Counted from the stretch's first letter, positions 1-11,335 are shown. The stretch: 64,000 nucleotides of DNA from Adiantum capillus-veneris (GCA_014529385.2 CM043960.1:24962896-25026895); one strand, 5' to 3'. A program made the numbers and translations. Notes: a model not told the origin generated them from the sequence alone.

Positions 1-536
1 CACAGTAGGTGCATTGTAAATTGTGTAAAGCGTTTCTATGAAGACTAGATTGGACCTCCTGCCTTCCCATGTCAATTATTGAAATCTTCTTTTGTTTTGA
101 TTTTTTTTAAGGGGTCCCTTCGTTTCATAGCCTTGGTTGGCTTGACTTCCATTTCATTTTATCTATTTAGAATGCCAAAGTGAACTCTTGAGTGAGTGTT
201 CGAAGAACTCTTTATGCCAAACATACACAAATCCCTTTAAGCCACTTCACAAGCAAAAAGTTTACAAACTAAACCATTTTTTTAAACTATGTTTATACTA
301 TTTTCTTGTGGAATTTTTCCTTTTCACTCCGCTCTAAACCGGTTATTTTGAATTTGTAACCGGCTCAAAGATAAGCTAAGACACACTTTTACCAAACACT
401 GCCTTCACCTTGTTGGCTTTTTAAAACAAGCTTTAGTAAAGAACGGAGTTAGGCATACATTTGATAAGAGTGAAATTTATTAAAGAACGGAGTAAGGCAT
501 TCATTTGTTGATATGAGTGTACTTTACTTTGATATT
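1..536. other. AT-rich flank with a short tandem duplication
   Basis: No coding region is recognised. Two copies of a unit of about 44 bp, starting near 437 and 481 and both opening with TAAAGAACGGAGT, stand directly upstream of the LTR that begins at 537. The rest is anonymous AT-rich sequence. Confidence 0.5.
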
Positions 537-670
537 TGTTGGGGATAAAGGTCATTAGGCCAATACCATCACATACTAACCGCTCACTAACCCCAATCTC
601 ATTCTTTCTTATTGATAATATATTGAACAATAAAGAACTCACACATGGTGTGAGAATAAGCTCCATCAAA

Positions 671-728
<58 letters not shown>

Positions 729-754
729 CCTTTCGCATGGCGCACTCATCAACA
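537..754 (+). mobile_element. Copia LTR (5' type) followed by primer-binding site
   Basis: The segment begins TGTTGGGG and ends ATCAACA, the TG...CA ends expected of an LTR. Two bases later (757-768) comes TGGTATCAGAGC, the complement of the 3' end of initiator methionine tRNA used as primer site by most plant copia elements. A (CT)n tract sits inside it. No second copy of this LTR was found in the window, so the element is an incomplete fossil. Boundaries rest on the end motifs and the primer site only. Confidence 0.6.
672..725. repeat. (CT)n microsatellite
   Basis: About 27 uninterrupted CT units lie inside the LTR of 537-754. Confidence 0.95.
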
Positions 755-756
755 AT

Positions 757-768
757 TGGTATCAGAGC
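757..768 (+). other. Primer-binding site (initiator-Met tRNA)
   Basis: TGGTATCAGAGC lies two bases beyond the LTR end. It is the standard plant copia minus-strand primer site. Confidence 0.7.
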
Positions 769-1109
769 CGGAGTGAAGGCCTTACATCATTGCAATGTCG
801 TGGCGAAGAATGCGGTGCATGTGCAGAGAGAAAGAAGGAGAAAGAGAGAGAACACAAATTGTGAGGTGGAGCAGAGTGGCAAGAAGCAGCACTCATTCCT
901 TATTCTTCTATGTATATAAAGAATAAGTGAGTAGGTCAATGAGGTGAATGGGCGATGGATAACGGACGTCCATCCTGGGGCAAGGCACATGATGCAGTTG
1001 CCTCAAGAACCTCCCACGTAAAGGCGAATGTGCCGATAAGTGGATCCTACTAAACTACTAATATGTACAAGAAAATAAATGAGAGGCTCTCTCGACCTAT
1101 GACCACTGG
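769..1109. other. Anonymous stretch, possibly LTR-derived
   Basis: No gene is seen. A motif at about 1007-1020 (ACCTCCCACGTAAAGG) resembles the inverted polypurine tract that borders the 3' LTRs of elements A and C, so part of 790-1006 could be the remnant of a minus-strand LTR. It does not visibly match the LTR of element B. Low certainty. Confidence 0.25.
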
Positions 1110-1306
1110 ATCACTCACTCAATCTACAATAGCTCATTACCTCCATATGTAAAACTTAGCCAGATTGATTGTCCTAAACTAATCGAGAAAAAGGATGAAA
1201 TGGCCAAGGTTCCTTATGTGTATGTTGTTGGTAGGTTGATGTATGCCATGATTGCTAGACGTCTAAACATTGCATTTGCAGTGGGAGTAGTTATCAAATA
1301 CATGTC
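1110..1306 (+). mobile_element. Copia reverse transcriptase fragment (left part, split by element A)
   Basis: The plus strand encodes the linker between reverse transcriptase and RNase H of a copia polyprotein (LPPYVKLS, VGRLMYAM, then the start of KYMS...). The same reading resumes at 6860 after element A, with the 5 bp target duplication ATGTC at 1302-1306 and 6855-6859. It is an old, incomplete fossil; its 5' part is not present here in this orientation. Confidence 0.75.
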
Positions 1307-1498
1307 TGAAGGAGTACGAGCGGAAGTGCGACGCGAGAGGGAGTGCGAGAAGAAGAGCACGACGATATGGTGAACTCACTCTACTGTAATGTGTAGAGCA
1401 TAGTGAGTTCTTATTAGGTTTTTACAAAAGAATATGTGTACATACCTGGCGGCCCGCCCACTTACCTGGGCGACCACATTGGGCTTTATACCCCAACA
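1307..1498 (-). repeat. LTR of copia A (3' LTR)
   Basis: It begins TGAAGGAGTA and ends CCCCAACA, and is 192 bp long, the same as its partner at 6663-6854. The inverted polypurine tract follows directly at 1499. Confidence 0.93.
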
Positions 1499-1513
1499 AC
1501 CTCCCACTTAAAG
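1499..1513 (-). other. Polypurine tract of copia A
   Basis: On the minus strand this reads TTTAAGTGGGAGGT immediately before the 3' LTR. The AAGTGGGAG core is typical of plant copia elements. Confidence 0.75.
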
Positions 1514-1589
1514 TCCAATGTGGTACTTTAAGTGTGAGAGAAGCTACTATACAAGCTAATATACAAGAGATGTAGAGAAGTGATGTACT

Positions 1590-3110
1590 ACCCTACACCT
1601 AACTGCTTGCGAAAATGCGCAAAGCTTTCTGAGGGAAGTCCTTTTGTAAGTAGATCAGCAGGAATTTATGTGGTGTGAACTTTGACAAGCTGAAGTTGCT
1701 TATCCTCGAGCATTTCCCTGATGAAATGATACTTCACATCCACATGCTTTGTCTTTGAGTGATAAACTGGATTGCGAGCCAATTGTATAGCACTTTGACT
1801 ATCACAATATAACACAGGCATCTCTTCTTTGATTCCCAAATCTGTTACTAGTCGATTAAGCCAAATTGATTCTTTGCATGCCTCTAATGCTGCAACATAT
1901 TCAGCCTATGTAGTAGACTGAGTAACACAATCTTGTAATCTAGAACGCCATGATACTGCTCCACCAGCCAATGTAAAGACATACCCTGACGTAGACCTTC
2001 GGTTGTCTAAGTCACCTGCATAATCTGAGTCTGTAAAACCCTTTACACTTAGCTCCTGACTCCCATAGCATATACGCATACTCTTTGTAGCTTTCAGGTA
2101 TCTCAATATTCCTTTCACTGCCTCCCAATGTTTCTTGCCTGGGTTTGACATGTATCGACTTACTACTCCCACTGCAAATGCAATGTCTAGCGAGTAGCAG
2201 TCATTGCATACATCAAACTACCCACTGCAGACGCATATGGAATCTTATCCATTTCAACCTGTTCTTCCTCAGACAAAGGACAATCTTGTTTGCTAAGTTT
2301 CACATATGGTGGCAATGGAACACTCAGTGCCTTTCCCTTCTCCATATCGAAACGTTGCAAAACCTTGTCAATATACTCTGTTTGAGATAACCAAATCAAC
2401 TTCTTTGATCTGTCTCTCTCAATGCGCATACCAAGTATATGACTTGCCTCACCCATGTCTTTCATGTCAAACGATTTTGCCATCTTTGACTTCAAAGCTG
2501 AAATTTCTTCCAAGTGCTTGCCAGCAATCAACATGTCATCCACATACAAAATAAGGATCAGCCAACTACCATCCTTAGCCTTCTTTGTATATAGACAGTG
2601 ATCGAACTCACTACGTTTGTAGCCTTGAGAAAGCATAAACTTGTGGAATTTATGGTACCATGCCCTCGGGGATTTTTTAAAGCCATAAAGACTCTTTAAC
2701 AACTGGCATACCCAATCTTCCTTGCCTTTCTCAATAAACCCTTCTGGCTGCTGCATGTAAATTTCCACATCTAAATCACCATACAAGAACGCTGTCTTGA
2801 CATCCATTTGGTGCAACACCAAATCTAATATGGCAACCAATGCAAGAAAGCATCTCAATGTAGTCATCTTGACCACCGGAGAGAAGACTTCATCAAAGTC
2901 AATGCCTTGTTCTTGCTTAAAGCCCTTGGCAACAAGCCTTGCTTTGTACTTTGGCTGACTATCATGAGTGGTGATCTTATACCTGTAAACCCATTTACAA
3001 GGTAGAGCCATTTTGCCCCGTGGTAATTTAACTAGCTTCCATGTATGGTTTTTATGCAGAGCTATCATCTCTGACTGCATGGCCAATTGCCAATTCCCGG
3101 AGTCCTTCAT
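1590..3110 (-). other. Copia A: reverse transcriptase and RNase H region
   Basis: This is the part of pol that makes the DNA copy. Visible copia motifs in order are KWVYRYKI and KARLVAKGFKQ at the start of the polymerase, the MDVKTAFLYGDL block, the catalytic LYVDDMLIAG near 2530-2550, and then RNase H with SDYAGDLDNRRSTSGY near 1965-2040 and a QSAIQLARNPVYHSK-type end. The region is a fossil and is not fully open. Confidence 0.85.
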
Positions 3111-3179
3111 TTGCACTGCTTCCTTGTAACATGAAGGCTCATTGCAATCAGTCAACATGACATAGTTCATAGATGGAAC

Positions 3180-4360
3180 AAACCTATCAGGAGGTCGCGT
3201 GACACCTCCAGATCTACGCACAACAGGTGGCTCAGGCTCAGCCACAACCTGTGGTTCCAATCTATCATGTCCTTGCTCCTCTTGAGCCCTGACATTTTGT
3301 CTTGCACGTGCAGGTCCATCTTCTTGAAAGACAACTCTTCTAATCTCCTCAACCCTCTCTGGTTTAGAATGATATTTGGATTCATTAAAGTGAACATCAT
3401 TGCTGCGGACAACCTTTCTGGATTCGGGATCCCAAAGTCTGTACCCCATCTCACCAGAATTACCATAGCCTAGAAAGATGCACTTTCTACTCTTTGGCTC
3501 AAGTTTGTTCCTAAATTCCTTTGGAACATGAGTATATGCCTCACAGCCAAAGACTCTGAGATGCTTGTATGAGGGCATTTTGCCTGACCATACCATCTCT
3601 AGCACTGAATCCTTCTACAAAACCTTGCTAGGAGATCTATTTATAAGATGAACAGCTGTTGATACAGCTTCAGCCCAAAACCCATTTGGCAGATGTGCAT
3701 TAGACAACATACTTCTGACCTTCTCTTGTATGGTCCTATTCATCCTCTTAGCAACACCATTTTGAGGAGGATTGTAAGGAGCAGTAAGTTCACGTTTTAT
3801 ACCTTTTGACTCACAAAAGTCCTGAAAGGCCTTTGAAACATACTCTCCACCATTGTCAGTGCGTAAGCATTTAAGCTTCTTGCCACTCTGATTCTCCACA
3901 AGTGTCACAAACGTTTTGAAAACGCTAAACGCTTCATCCTTGTGCTTGAGAAAGTAAACCCATACTTTCCTCGAGTAATTATCTATAAATGTCATAAAGT
4001 AAGAAGCTCCCCCTAGAGATAGGTTAGGCATAGGTCCACACAAATCACTATGAACAAGTGCCAACTATGTATCTCTTCTACTGCTTCTATGCTTATGTGG
4101 CTGTTGTGTTTGCTTACCATACAGACAATGTTCACAGAATTCAAAATCATTAAATGAAAAGCCAAGCAAATAACCAGAACGAGACAAGATTTCCATTCCC
4201 TTCTTGGACATATGTCCTAACCGGCTATGCCACAAAGAAACGTTTGACTGCTCGGTTACATTGATTACATTTTTAGAGACATTTGATACATAAATCATGT
4301 AAAGTCCTCCAGACTTTACTCCATGTGCTACTGTCATAGAACCCTTGGATATCTTCCACA
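3180..4360 (-). other. Copia A: integrase region
   Basis: Integrase joins the DNA copy to the host chromosome. The zinc-binding segment (WHSRLGHMSKKG, then CEHCLYGK) lies at about 4110-4260. The catalytic core carries HSDLCGPM, TDNGGEY and the PPQNGVAKRMNRT block at about 3640-4060. The family C-terminal segment (FGCEAYTHVPKE, FLGYG) runs to about 3430. Integrase upstream of reverse transcriptase places the element in Ty1/copia. Confidence 0.85.
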
Positions 4361-4479
4361 TGTTCTGTCCAAAAGTGGTGACGTAGCCAGCATCATCAAG
4401 TTAACCTGTGCTGATCAAGCTCTTTGTAATTGCGGGAACATGTCTCACATTCTTCAGCGTGAAAGAAGAGCCATTCTGA

Positions 4480-5567
4480 AACTTCAATTGAACATCTCCA
4501 ACACCTAAGATCTCACATGTTTGCCCATTTCCTAGCCGAACATGATCTTTAGTGGTCACATAAGAGGTAAACCACTCCTTGTTTGGAGAAACATGAAGTG
4601 ATGCCCCTGAGTCTATAATCCAGTCACTCAGTGCATTTCCATCAGATGCTGTAAGAAGAGCTGAGTCCATTGTATTCTTCAAGAAGTAGATGTCTCCTGA
4701 CACTAGACTGTCATCCTCTGCAACAGTGTTTGTCACATTTATTTCTTGAATCTTCACTAAGGACTTGTTCTTCTCACCATGGTCTTCAGCTTTCTCTTTG
4801 CCTTTTTCTGCTTTCCATTCTCTGCAGTCTCTTTTCATGTGACCCTTCTTGCCACAATGGTAGCATTCTATGTCACTCTTGCCTTTAGCACTGCGGGACT
4901 TGCTACGAGACTGATTCCTCTTTCCACCTTTGTACTTTTCTTTGGTCCTTCCCCTGACAACTAAGGCTGTTCCTTTGCCTTTGTCCATTGTCTTTCTATT
5001 GGTTTCTTCAGTAAGCAGACTTCCTTCTACACCTGCTATGTTCAAACCATCTGGAGGTGCAGAATTACTCAAAGCTGTGCGAAAAGTGTCCCAACTTTCC
5101 GGCAATGTGATCAACAGGAACATAGCTCTAACAGGTTCATCAAACTTGACACCTTGAGCTGACAACTGACTATAGATTGTGTTGAATTCATTCAGATGAT
5201 TGGACATAGGTGTCCCTTCTTTCATCTTCAAGTCAACAAGCTTCTTAAGCCAGTATACCTGTGAAGCTGCACTCTGCTTCTCATAAAGATCACTCAGGTT
5301 TAACCATGCTTGATAAGCCGACATCTCATCTGCTACATTGAAGTAAACGCTTTCTGCCAAAGTCAGCATAATGGTAGAAAGTGCCAATTCATCCATTTCG
5401 CTCCATTTATCTTCGTCCATATCTTCTGGTTTTATCCCTTTGAGCTTTATACGTTTTATCTGCTTCTTTTGTACCAACACGTGCCAAATCTGCTTCTTCC
5501 ACAATGGGAAATTGGTTCCATCCAGCTTCTTGATATTGTAAAGAGCAGTGTCCTGTGATCTAGCCAT
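4480..5567 (-). other. Copia A: gag and protease region
   Basis: The gag reading starts at 5567 with MARSQDTALYNIKKLDGTNF, a typical copia gag opening. The UBN2/retrotran-gag fold follows (LYEKQSA, MSNHLNEFN, LPESWDTF), then a CCHC knuckle (CYHCGKKGHMKRDC) at about 4830-4872 that binds the RNA. The aspartic protease motif DSGASLH lies near 4590-4610. About 1.1 kb of untranslated leader separates this start from the primer site. Confidence 0.85.
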
Positions 5568-6648
5568 AGCTACGCTTCACAGTAGTTTACTTTCCTGGGA
5601 AAAGTTCGGCAGAGTTTCCCCTGTAAACTGACCTCTGAACCAATATCAACCTGTCAAATGAACCAAGAAAGCTTCAGATTCTGCATAAATTTCGGCAGAG
5701 TCTCCTTTGTAAAATGGCTCTGGTGTACTAAAAAACAGACCAAAAAACAGCTCAAAAACACTGTCTCTCTGACACTGTAAGCTGTGGGTAAACCTGTCCT
5801 GCACCTGTACTGTCTCTCACTATCCTGTCACTGTCCTATAAGCATAGACTGCGACAGTGCCTCAACGGCAGTAAAGCAAAGATGCAATCCCAACTGTCTA
5901 ACTCACAGTCAATACATCCTAGCTGCCTATCTAAGGGTGCTCGAGGGATCGCTCCAAGACCTGTATCACCGAAAGGATCTCAACATTCGAGAATCCCCCA
6001 GCTCAATAAAACCTCACTCGACCCTCAACAAAGGCTGCAGTAAATCTGACAGTACATAGACTTCCCACAAAGTCATACATCCACAAATTTCCCACTATAT
6101 GCTGTAACCGCTGCGGCGGTTGTTTGCTGCGTGACTCACAGCCAGCAAACCCTCAACAGACATACATCATCTCTGACAATACATCCCATGTGGAAGTACC
6201 TACAATGTCAGGATGAAATCTGGAATATCAAGCAGCAAACACAAGCTACCTGATGAACTAGTGGATGTCGCCTACAGTCTGTGTGTAGATGCGCCCGTGT
6301 CGTATGTGACACGCCTCCAAGAACTGTGAGCCGTCCTTCGATGTGTAGACAGCCACAAATCAACACTCTGGGAGTGTCGATATCCTCAGCACCTGCAGTC
6401 GTAGGCCGAAAACCCCAAATTTGCAGAGTCGGATCTGCACCCGTCGAGACCACGTAGTCGAAAATGGCCTGCGCAGACCTTTGTCGAAGCCGAACGGTGG
6501 CCGAGATGACCTCAGAATGAAATTCTGACAACACCGAGGCCTTCGTGTTCCCACGAGATTTGGGGCCATGTCTTCGCCTGTCGAATTTCACTCCAATCTG
6601 AGTTGGTGACTCTAGCCTCCTGCAGTGCTGCCCCGAGCCTCGATCTGA
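5568..6648 (-). other. Copia A: untranslated leader
   Basis: About 1.1 kb lies between the primer site and the gag start. Only short overlapping reading frames are present; no gene is supported. A leader of this length is unusual for small copia elements but is seen in several plant families. Confidence 0.5.
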
Positions 6649-6660
6649 GCTCTGATACCA
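6649..6660 (-). other. Primer-binding site of copia A
   Basis: GCTCTGATACCA on the plus strand is TGGTATCAGAGC on the coding strand, two bases inside the 5' LTR. Confidence 0.9.
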
Positions 6661-6662
6661 GT

Positions 6663-6854
6663 TGAAGGAGTACGAGCGGAAGTGCGACGCGAGAGAGAGT
6701 GCGAGAAGAAGAGCACGACGATATGGTGAACTCGCTCTACTGTAATGTGTAGAGCACAGTGAGTTCTTATTAGGTTTTTACAAAAGAATATGTGTACATA
6801 CCTGGCAGCCCGCCCACTTACCTGGGCGACCACATTGGGCTTTATACCCCAACA
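6663..6854 (-). repeat. LTR of copia A (5' LTR)
   Basis: 192 bp, beginning TGAAGGAGTA and ending CCCCAACA, nearly identical to 1307-1498. The target duplication ATGTC follows at 6855-6859. Confidence 0.93.
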
Positions 6855-6859
6855 ATGTC

Positions 6860-7376
6860 TAATCTTGGTAAGAAGCATTGGGAGGCAGTGAAAGGAGTGA
6901 TGAGACATTTGAGCGGTACAAAGGACAAATGCTTAGGCTGTGGAAACAAGGAGGCATGTGTAAAAGGATACATAGATGGTGGCTATGTTTTCACATTTGT
7001 TGGGGGTGCAATATCATGGAGATCTCATTTGCAAGATTGCATTGCTCAATCAACCATTTAGATAGAATATGTGGCCACCTCTGAAGCTTGCAAAAAGAAG
7101 GTATTTGGCTTGCTCATCTAATGGGAGATATGGGCGTTAATATTGAGATTTCGATATTGCATTGTGACAGTCAAAGTACTATTCAACTAGCACAAAAGAG
7201 TGTGTTTCATGTGAAGACGAAGCACATTGAGATCAAGTATCGTTTCATTTAAGACATGCTTAAGGACAAGTGTATCCAACTTGTCAAGGTGCACACACAT
7301 GACAACCTTGTTCACTTTCTCATAGAAGGGTTTACCTCTTGAGCATTTTGCATACTGTCGTGAATTTATGGGCATT
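6860..7376 (+). mobile_element. Copia RNase H fragment (right part, split by element A)
   Basis: This continues the plus-strand copia reading of 1110-1306. It has the GKKHWEAVKGVMRHL block, the GYVFTFVGGAISWRS block and the QSTIQLAQ/KTKHIEIKY end of RNase H, reaching the usual polyprotein end near 7376. It then meets element B, which runs the other way. It is a broken fossil. Confidence 0.75.
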
Positions 7377-7394
7377 GGGTAGAGCCATCATAAT

Positions 7395-7900
7395 CTACTT
7401 GCCCTTTTCTTGATGCTTGCTTTAAACCATACAAGCTCTTCTTTAATCTGCAAATCATTTTCTCCTTACCTTTTACTTCATACCCTTTTGGTTGAAGCAT
7501 GTAAATTTCCTCCTCTAAGTCACCATGAAGGAATGTCGTATTTACATCCATTTGCTCAAGATTTAAATCATGAGTAGCCACAAGACTTAAGACAAGCCTA
7601 ATTGGGTTCATTTTCACAACAGGAGAAATTATTTCATTGAAGTCAATACCTTTCTTTTGAGAAAACCCTTTTACCACAAGCCTAGAGTTGTACCTTTTCT
7701 TCCCACCTTCTTCTTCCTTTAGCTTGTACACCCATTTGTTTTGAAGTGCCCGCTTACCTTTAGGCAACTCAACCAACTCCCATGTTTGGTTGCAATGTAA
7801 TGAGTCCATCTTCACTTGCATGCTCTTTATCCATTCTTCTTTGGATTCGTGTTGTATAGCTTCCTCGTATGATTCTGGCTCTCCAGAATCTGAGATCAAG
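7395..7900 (-). other. Copia B: start of reverse transcriptase
   Basis: The segment carries the opening of copia reverse transcriptase (WELVELPKGKRAL, KWVYKLK, the MDVNTTFLHGDLEEEIYM block, SLYGLKQASR). The catalytic YVDD block is not present on this side of the junction at about 7380. Confidence 0.75.
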
Positions 7901-8068
7901 AGATGGTTGAAGGAAGGAATAAACCTTTCTGGAGGTCTACTTGCTCTTGTAGACCTTCAGGGAATAGGTTGAGGTGGAGGCGGGGAATAGGTTGAGGCTC
8001 CACATTTGGTTGACGTTGTTGTACGTTGTCACCATTTGCACTCCTTGAGCCTTCATTGTCCTCAAGCT

Positions 8069-9075
8069 CTATGTACTATCACCTGTTTCTTTTGTTTGTT
8101 TTCTTTCCAAGTAATCTTTGTACATATTTTGTTCATTGAAAATTACATCCCTACTTCTAAATATTTTACCATCTTTAGGATTCCATAGGCGATACGCAAA
8201 GTCACATTCTCCATAGCCAATGAAGAAACACTTCTTGGACTTTGCATCTAGCTTTGATCTTAGGCTTCTATCTATGTGCATGAAAGCCTCACATCCAAAC
8301 ACTTTGAGAAATGAATAATTCACCAGTTTACCTGTCCATACCTCCTCTGGAACTCCCCCATCCAATGTCGTTGAGGGTGACCGGTTGATCAAATATACAA
8401 ACGTACTTACTGCTTCCACCGAAAGCTCAAGTGGTAGGCCTACATGTATCCGCATGCTTCGTGCTCGCTCCATGATTGTCTTGTTCATCTTTCAAAATCC
8501 CATTTTGTTGAGGTGTCCTTGGGGTTGTCTTTTGCCTTCGAATGCCATTGCTAGCACAAAAGCTTGGCTGCAATATTCGCCTCCATTGTCGGATCTGAGG
8601 CATTTAACCTTAGTACCTGCTTTATTCTACACAAAGGCTTTCCACTTTGAAAGTATGGAAAACATATCGGATTTATTCTTCATTACATAAACCCATGTTG
8701 TCTTAGTTGCATCATCTATGAATGTTACATAGTACAATGAGCCACCAAGTGATGGTGTACTTGCAGAACCCCAAACATCAGAATAAACAAACGCAAGTTT
8801 TTTATTTTTTTCTTTCATTTCTTGCTTTTAGGAATTTCACCCTCTTTTGTTTACCATAAACACAATCTTCACAGAACTCTAAGTCCACTTCTTTCAAACC
8901 TGCTAGAAGCTTCTTTGTTTGAAGGATTTGCATTCCTTTTGCACTCATATGCCCAAGTCGGTAGTGCCACACCGCACTGTCGACTTCTATAGCTGTTGCA
9001 CAAGCTGAAGATTGCGAGCTGAGAGTACACAAGTAAAGTGTACCAACCTTTTCTCCTTTGGTAACCACCAAAGAT
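8069..9075 (-). other. Copia B: integrase region
   Basis: Integrase motifs are found in order along the minus strand: the WHYRLGHMSAKG and CEDCVYGK zinc-binding part (about 8850-8990), SDVWGSA and YYVTFIDDATKTTWVY of the core (about 8690-8800), the MNKTIMERARSM block near 8450-8490, and the FGCEAFMHI/FIGYGE C-terminal part near 8200-8310. Confidence 0.75.
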
Positions 9076-9309
9076 CCCTTTGAGATCTTTCACCGTTTGT
9101 TTTCAAATGCAATGTTGTGACCTTCATCAGCAATTGTCGTGTAGAGATCAATTTTTTGCGAAGAGAAGGAACATGCCTAACATTTTTAAGCTTTCATTCA
9201 TTTTCGTTAGCAGTTTTGACACAAATTGTACCTTTGCCGACAATTTCACAAGCTTCGTCATCTCCCAAGTATACATGCCCAAAATTACCTTTGGTGTAAT
9301 CTTGAAAAT

Positions 9310-10228
9310 GTTGCTCATGTGGTGTCACATGGAATGAAGCCCCGTAATCTACTATCCAAGAATTAGACACATTGTCTAATGAGAGAATTAGAGCATCTTG
9401 CTCAACTTTACCTGCCACATTGGCCTCCGATGTTGTCTTGTTATCTTGAGACTCCGACTCGTTCTTCTTCTTGGACTAGCAATCTTTCTTGACATGGCCC
9501 TTCTTGCCGTAGTTCCAGCATTCAAGAACTGACTTTGTGCGTGACTTGATCCGCCTTGAACGATCACGACCCTTTTGGTTTTTGAATCTCTCCTTAGGCC
9601 TTCCTCTTGTTTCCACTGATAGTGCATCACTTGATGATTCTCTTGTGCTTCTCCTTCTCATTTCCTCGCTTAGGAGAGTACCCACAACATCATCAAACGT
9701 AAGAGTATTTTTGCCAGAGATAGAATTACTTACAAGCATCACAAGGCTGTCCCAACTATCCGGTAGAGATGATAGTATAAGGAGAGCTCACACTTTGTCA
9801 TCCAAATTGATTTTTACCAATCGAAGGTGACTTATGTTGGTGTTAAATTCATTTAGGTGTTCTACAACTGGACCATTCTCTGCTATCTTTAGATTGAACA
9901 AGCACTTCATGAGAAATACCTTATTGGATGCCGATGGTTTCTCGTAGAGGCCGTCAAGTGACTTCATCGAGTCCTCCGTGGTCTTCATCTCCGAAACATT
10001 GAAGGCCACCGTTGACGCCAAGCTTAACCGGATTGTTCCCAATGCCTTTCGATCAAGGACAATGCATGATTCATCTTCCATCGTTGCGGGCTTCTTTGCA
10101 AGACCGCCTAATGGAAAATAGAGGTCCTTCTGGTAGAGATAGTCTTCAATCTGCATCTTCCAATGTTGGTAGTTTTTGTCATTGAACTTCTCGATCTTGA
10201 GCTTCCCTTCCTCTGCCATTACTCCCAC
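9310..10228 (-). other. Copia B: gag and protease region
   Basis: The gag opening MAEEGKLKIEKFNDKNYQHW matches the copia gag N-terminus. It is followed by a UBN2-like stretch (LDGLYEKPSASNK, VVEHLNEFN), a basic region with a zinc-knuckle remnant (CWNYGKKGHVKKDC) and a protease-like SWIVDYGASFHVTP. Confidence 0.75.
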
Positions 10229-10278
10229 TCAATTCAAGGAATCCTTTCCTTGAGATACTTTAGCTACGACCAAAACTT

Positions 10279-10290
10279 GCTCTGATACCA
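10279..10290 (-). other. Primer-binding site of copia B
   Basis: GCTCTGATACCA on the plus strand; the LTR start TGCTAGG follows at 10293. Confidence 0.8.
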
Positions 10291-10292
10291 GT

Positions 10293-10440
10293 TGCTAGGA
10301 AATATGACGTAGCTAAGTAGATAATTGAGTAGATTACTTAATGGAGAGAGATAATTTTTACACACGAGAGATTAGAGAGAGAGAGAGAGAGAGAGATTCT
10401 CCTCATAACGCGGGCCTTACAAATGTGCGTTTTTAACACA
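10293..10440 (-). repeat. Probable 5' LTR of copia B (outer end uncertain)
   Basis: The segment starts TGCTAGGAAATATGA right after the primer site. An outer CA end is possible at about 10440 (TTTTTAACACA), but no second copy was found, so the length is a guess. Confidence 0.4.
10373..10396. repeat. (AG)n microsatellite
   Basis: About 12 AG units within the presumed LTR of element B. Confidence 0.9.
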
Positions 10441-11115
10441 GAAAATTACAAGCGGTAAATCAAGCTCCATACTTAATGGGGGGAGGGGGGGGGAGGGAGG
10501 GAGAGTAATGGATTGTTTTAATGTTGATAAAAGGCTAAGGGAGAGAGTAAAAACAAGAAGAGAACTTATGTGTTGTGTTGGACATACGTTTGTGTGTGTG
10601 TGTGTTTGTGTGTGTGTGAGAGAGAGAGAGAGAGAGCTTTGCATTGGAGTTGTTATCTTTTGGGGGGGACCATTGATGGGAGCAAGGTTTCAACTGCCAC
10701 GATACACCAAAGGGGATCATTGGCGGAAGCAACCTACATTTGCCATGGTCATGCCGAAGAGGAACAATTTGGAAGGTAAAAAATAGCTTGCCAACTCATT
10801 CATTGTCCTCTTGTTGAGCATAGTGATGGAAACTCCCCTTTCGGCTTCCACATAATTCGGTTATCTTAAAAGGAGGAAAACACACACGTGCATTGTTGGC
10901 TAGCTTTCTCCCTTGCTAAAATCCAAAAGAATGCTAGTGCATTTTTTTGTAGCATTTGTGCAATTTTCTCAGTCGGATTATTGTTCTTCATTTTAAGAGT
11001 GCCTCATGCCTTGCATGTGCTTTGGTTAAGCTTTGTTATGTTGAGAGCACAGGTTTTGAGTGAGCTTTGCAAGCAAGCTTTTAATTTCTTGTATGCCACA
11101 CGGTTTCCCACCCCA
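10441..11115. other. Anonymous stretch with simple repeats
   Basis: No gene is recognised. It contains a G-rich run near 10480-10503 and a composite (TG)n-(AG)n tract at 10589-10636. Short reading frames here are low-complexity artefacts. Confidence 0.5.
10589..10636. repeat. (TG)n(AG)n compound microsatellite
   Basis: TG units with one TTT interruption pass directly into AG units. Confidence 0.9.
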
Positions 11116-11154
<39 letters not shown>

Positions 11155-11186
11155 AAAAACCCACCCCAAAAAAAAAAAAAAAAAAA
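11116..11186. repeat. Poly-C followed by two poly-A runs
   Basis: About 29 C, then 15 A, the spacer CCCACCCC, then about 19 A. Such homopolymers are prone to sequencing and assembly length errors. Confidence 0.9.
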
Positions 11187-11335
11187 CTCACTCTTGAAGC
11201 TCACTTCAAAAGCCTGTTCATTAACTTACAAGATAGTTCCATGGGCATTAGACAAAAATGTCATATGTACATGTCGATCACCACATACATACATATACAA
11301 GAGCCGAAACACAATGCACAATCTTGCAAAAAGTA

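Larger units (their letters stand above)
1307..6854 (-). mobile_element. Copia LTR retrotransposon A
   Basis: A 5548 bp minus-strand Ty1/copia element with two 192 bp LTRs that differ at about 4 positions (near 2 percent). It has the 5 bp target duplication ATGTC (1302-1306 and 6855-6859), a Met-tRNA primer site and a polypurine tract. Gene order is gag, protease, integrase, reverse transcriptase, RNase H, which defines copia. It is inserted inside an older plus-strand copia fragment. The coding region is broken in roughly four to six places. At a rice-like substitution rate the LTR divergence suggests under or about one million years, but the rate for this species is unknown. Confidence 0.93.
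7380..10292 (-). mobile_element. Copia LTR retrotransposon B (incomplete)
   Basis: A minus-strand copia fossil holding gag, protease, integrase and the first part of reverse transcriptase. The gag start is near 10222 (MAEEGKLKIEKFNDKNY), a CCHC-like knuckle lies near 9470-9510, and the protease DYGASFH variant near 9330-9350. The integrase pieces are WHYRLGHMSAKG near 8960 and SLGGSLYYVTFIDDATK near 8720. The polymerase start is KWVYKLKEEEGGKKRYNSRLVVKGF near 7660-7740. The 3' portion and a matching second LTR are not seen in this orientation. It carries many breaks and looks older than A. Confidence 0.8.

Noticed and set aside
790-1006. 3' LTR of copia B
   Set aside because: A polypurine-like motif follows at 1007, but the sequence does not visibly resemble the LTR beginning at 10293.
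6649-6660. tRNA-like motif GCTCTGATACCA, seen at five places
   Set aside because: These are retrotransposon primer-binding sites next to LTRs, not tRNA genes; no cloverleaf surrounds them.
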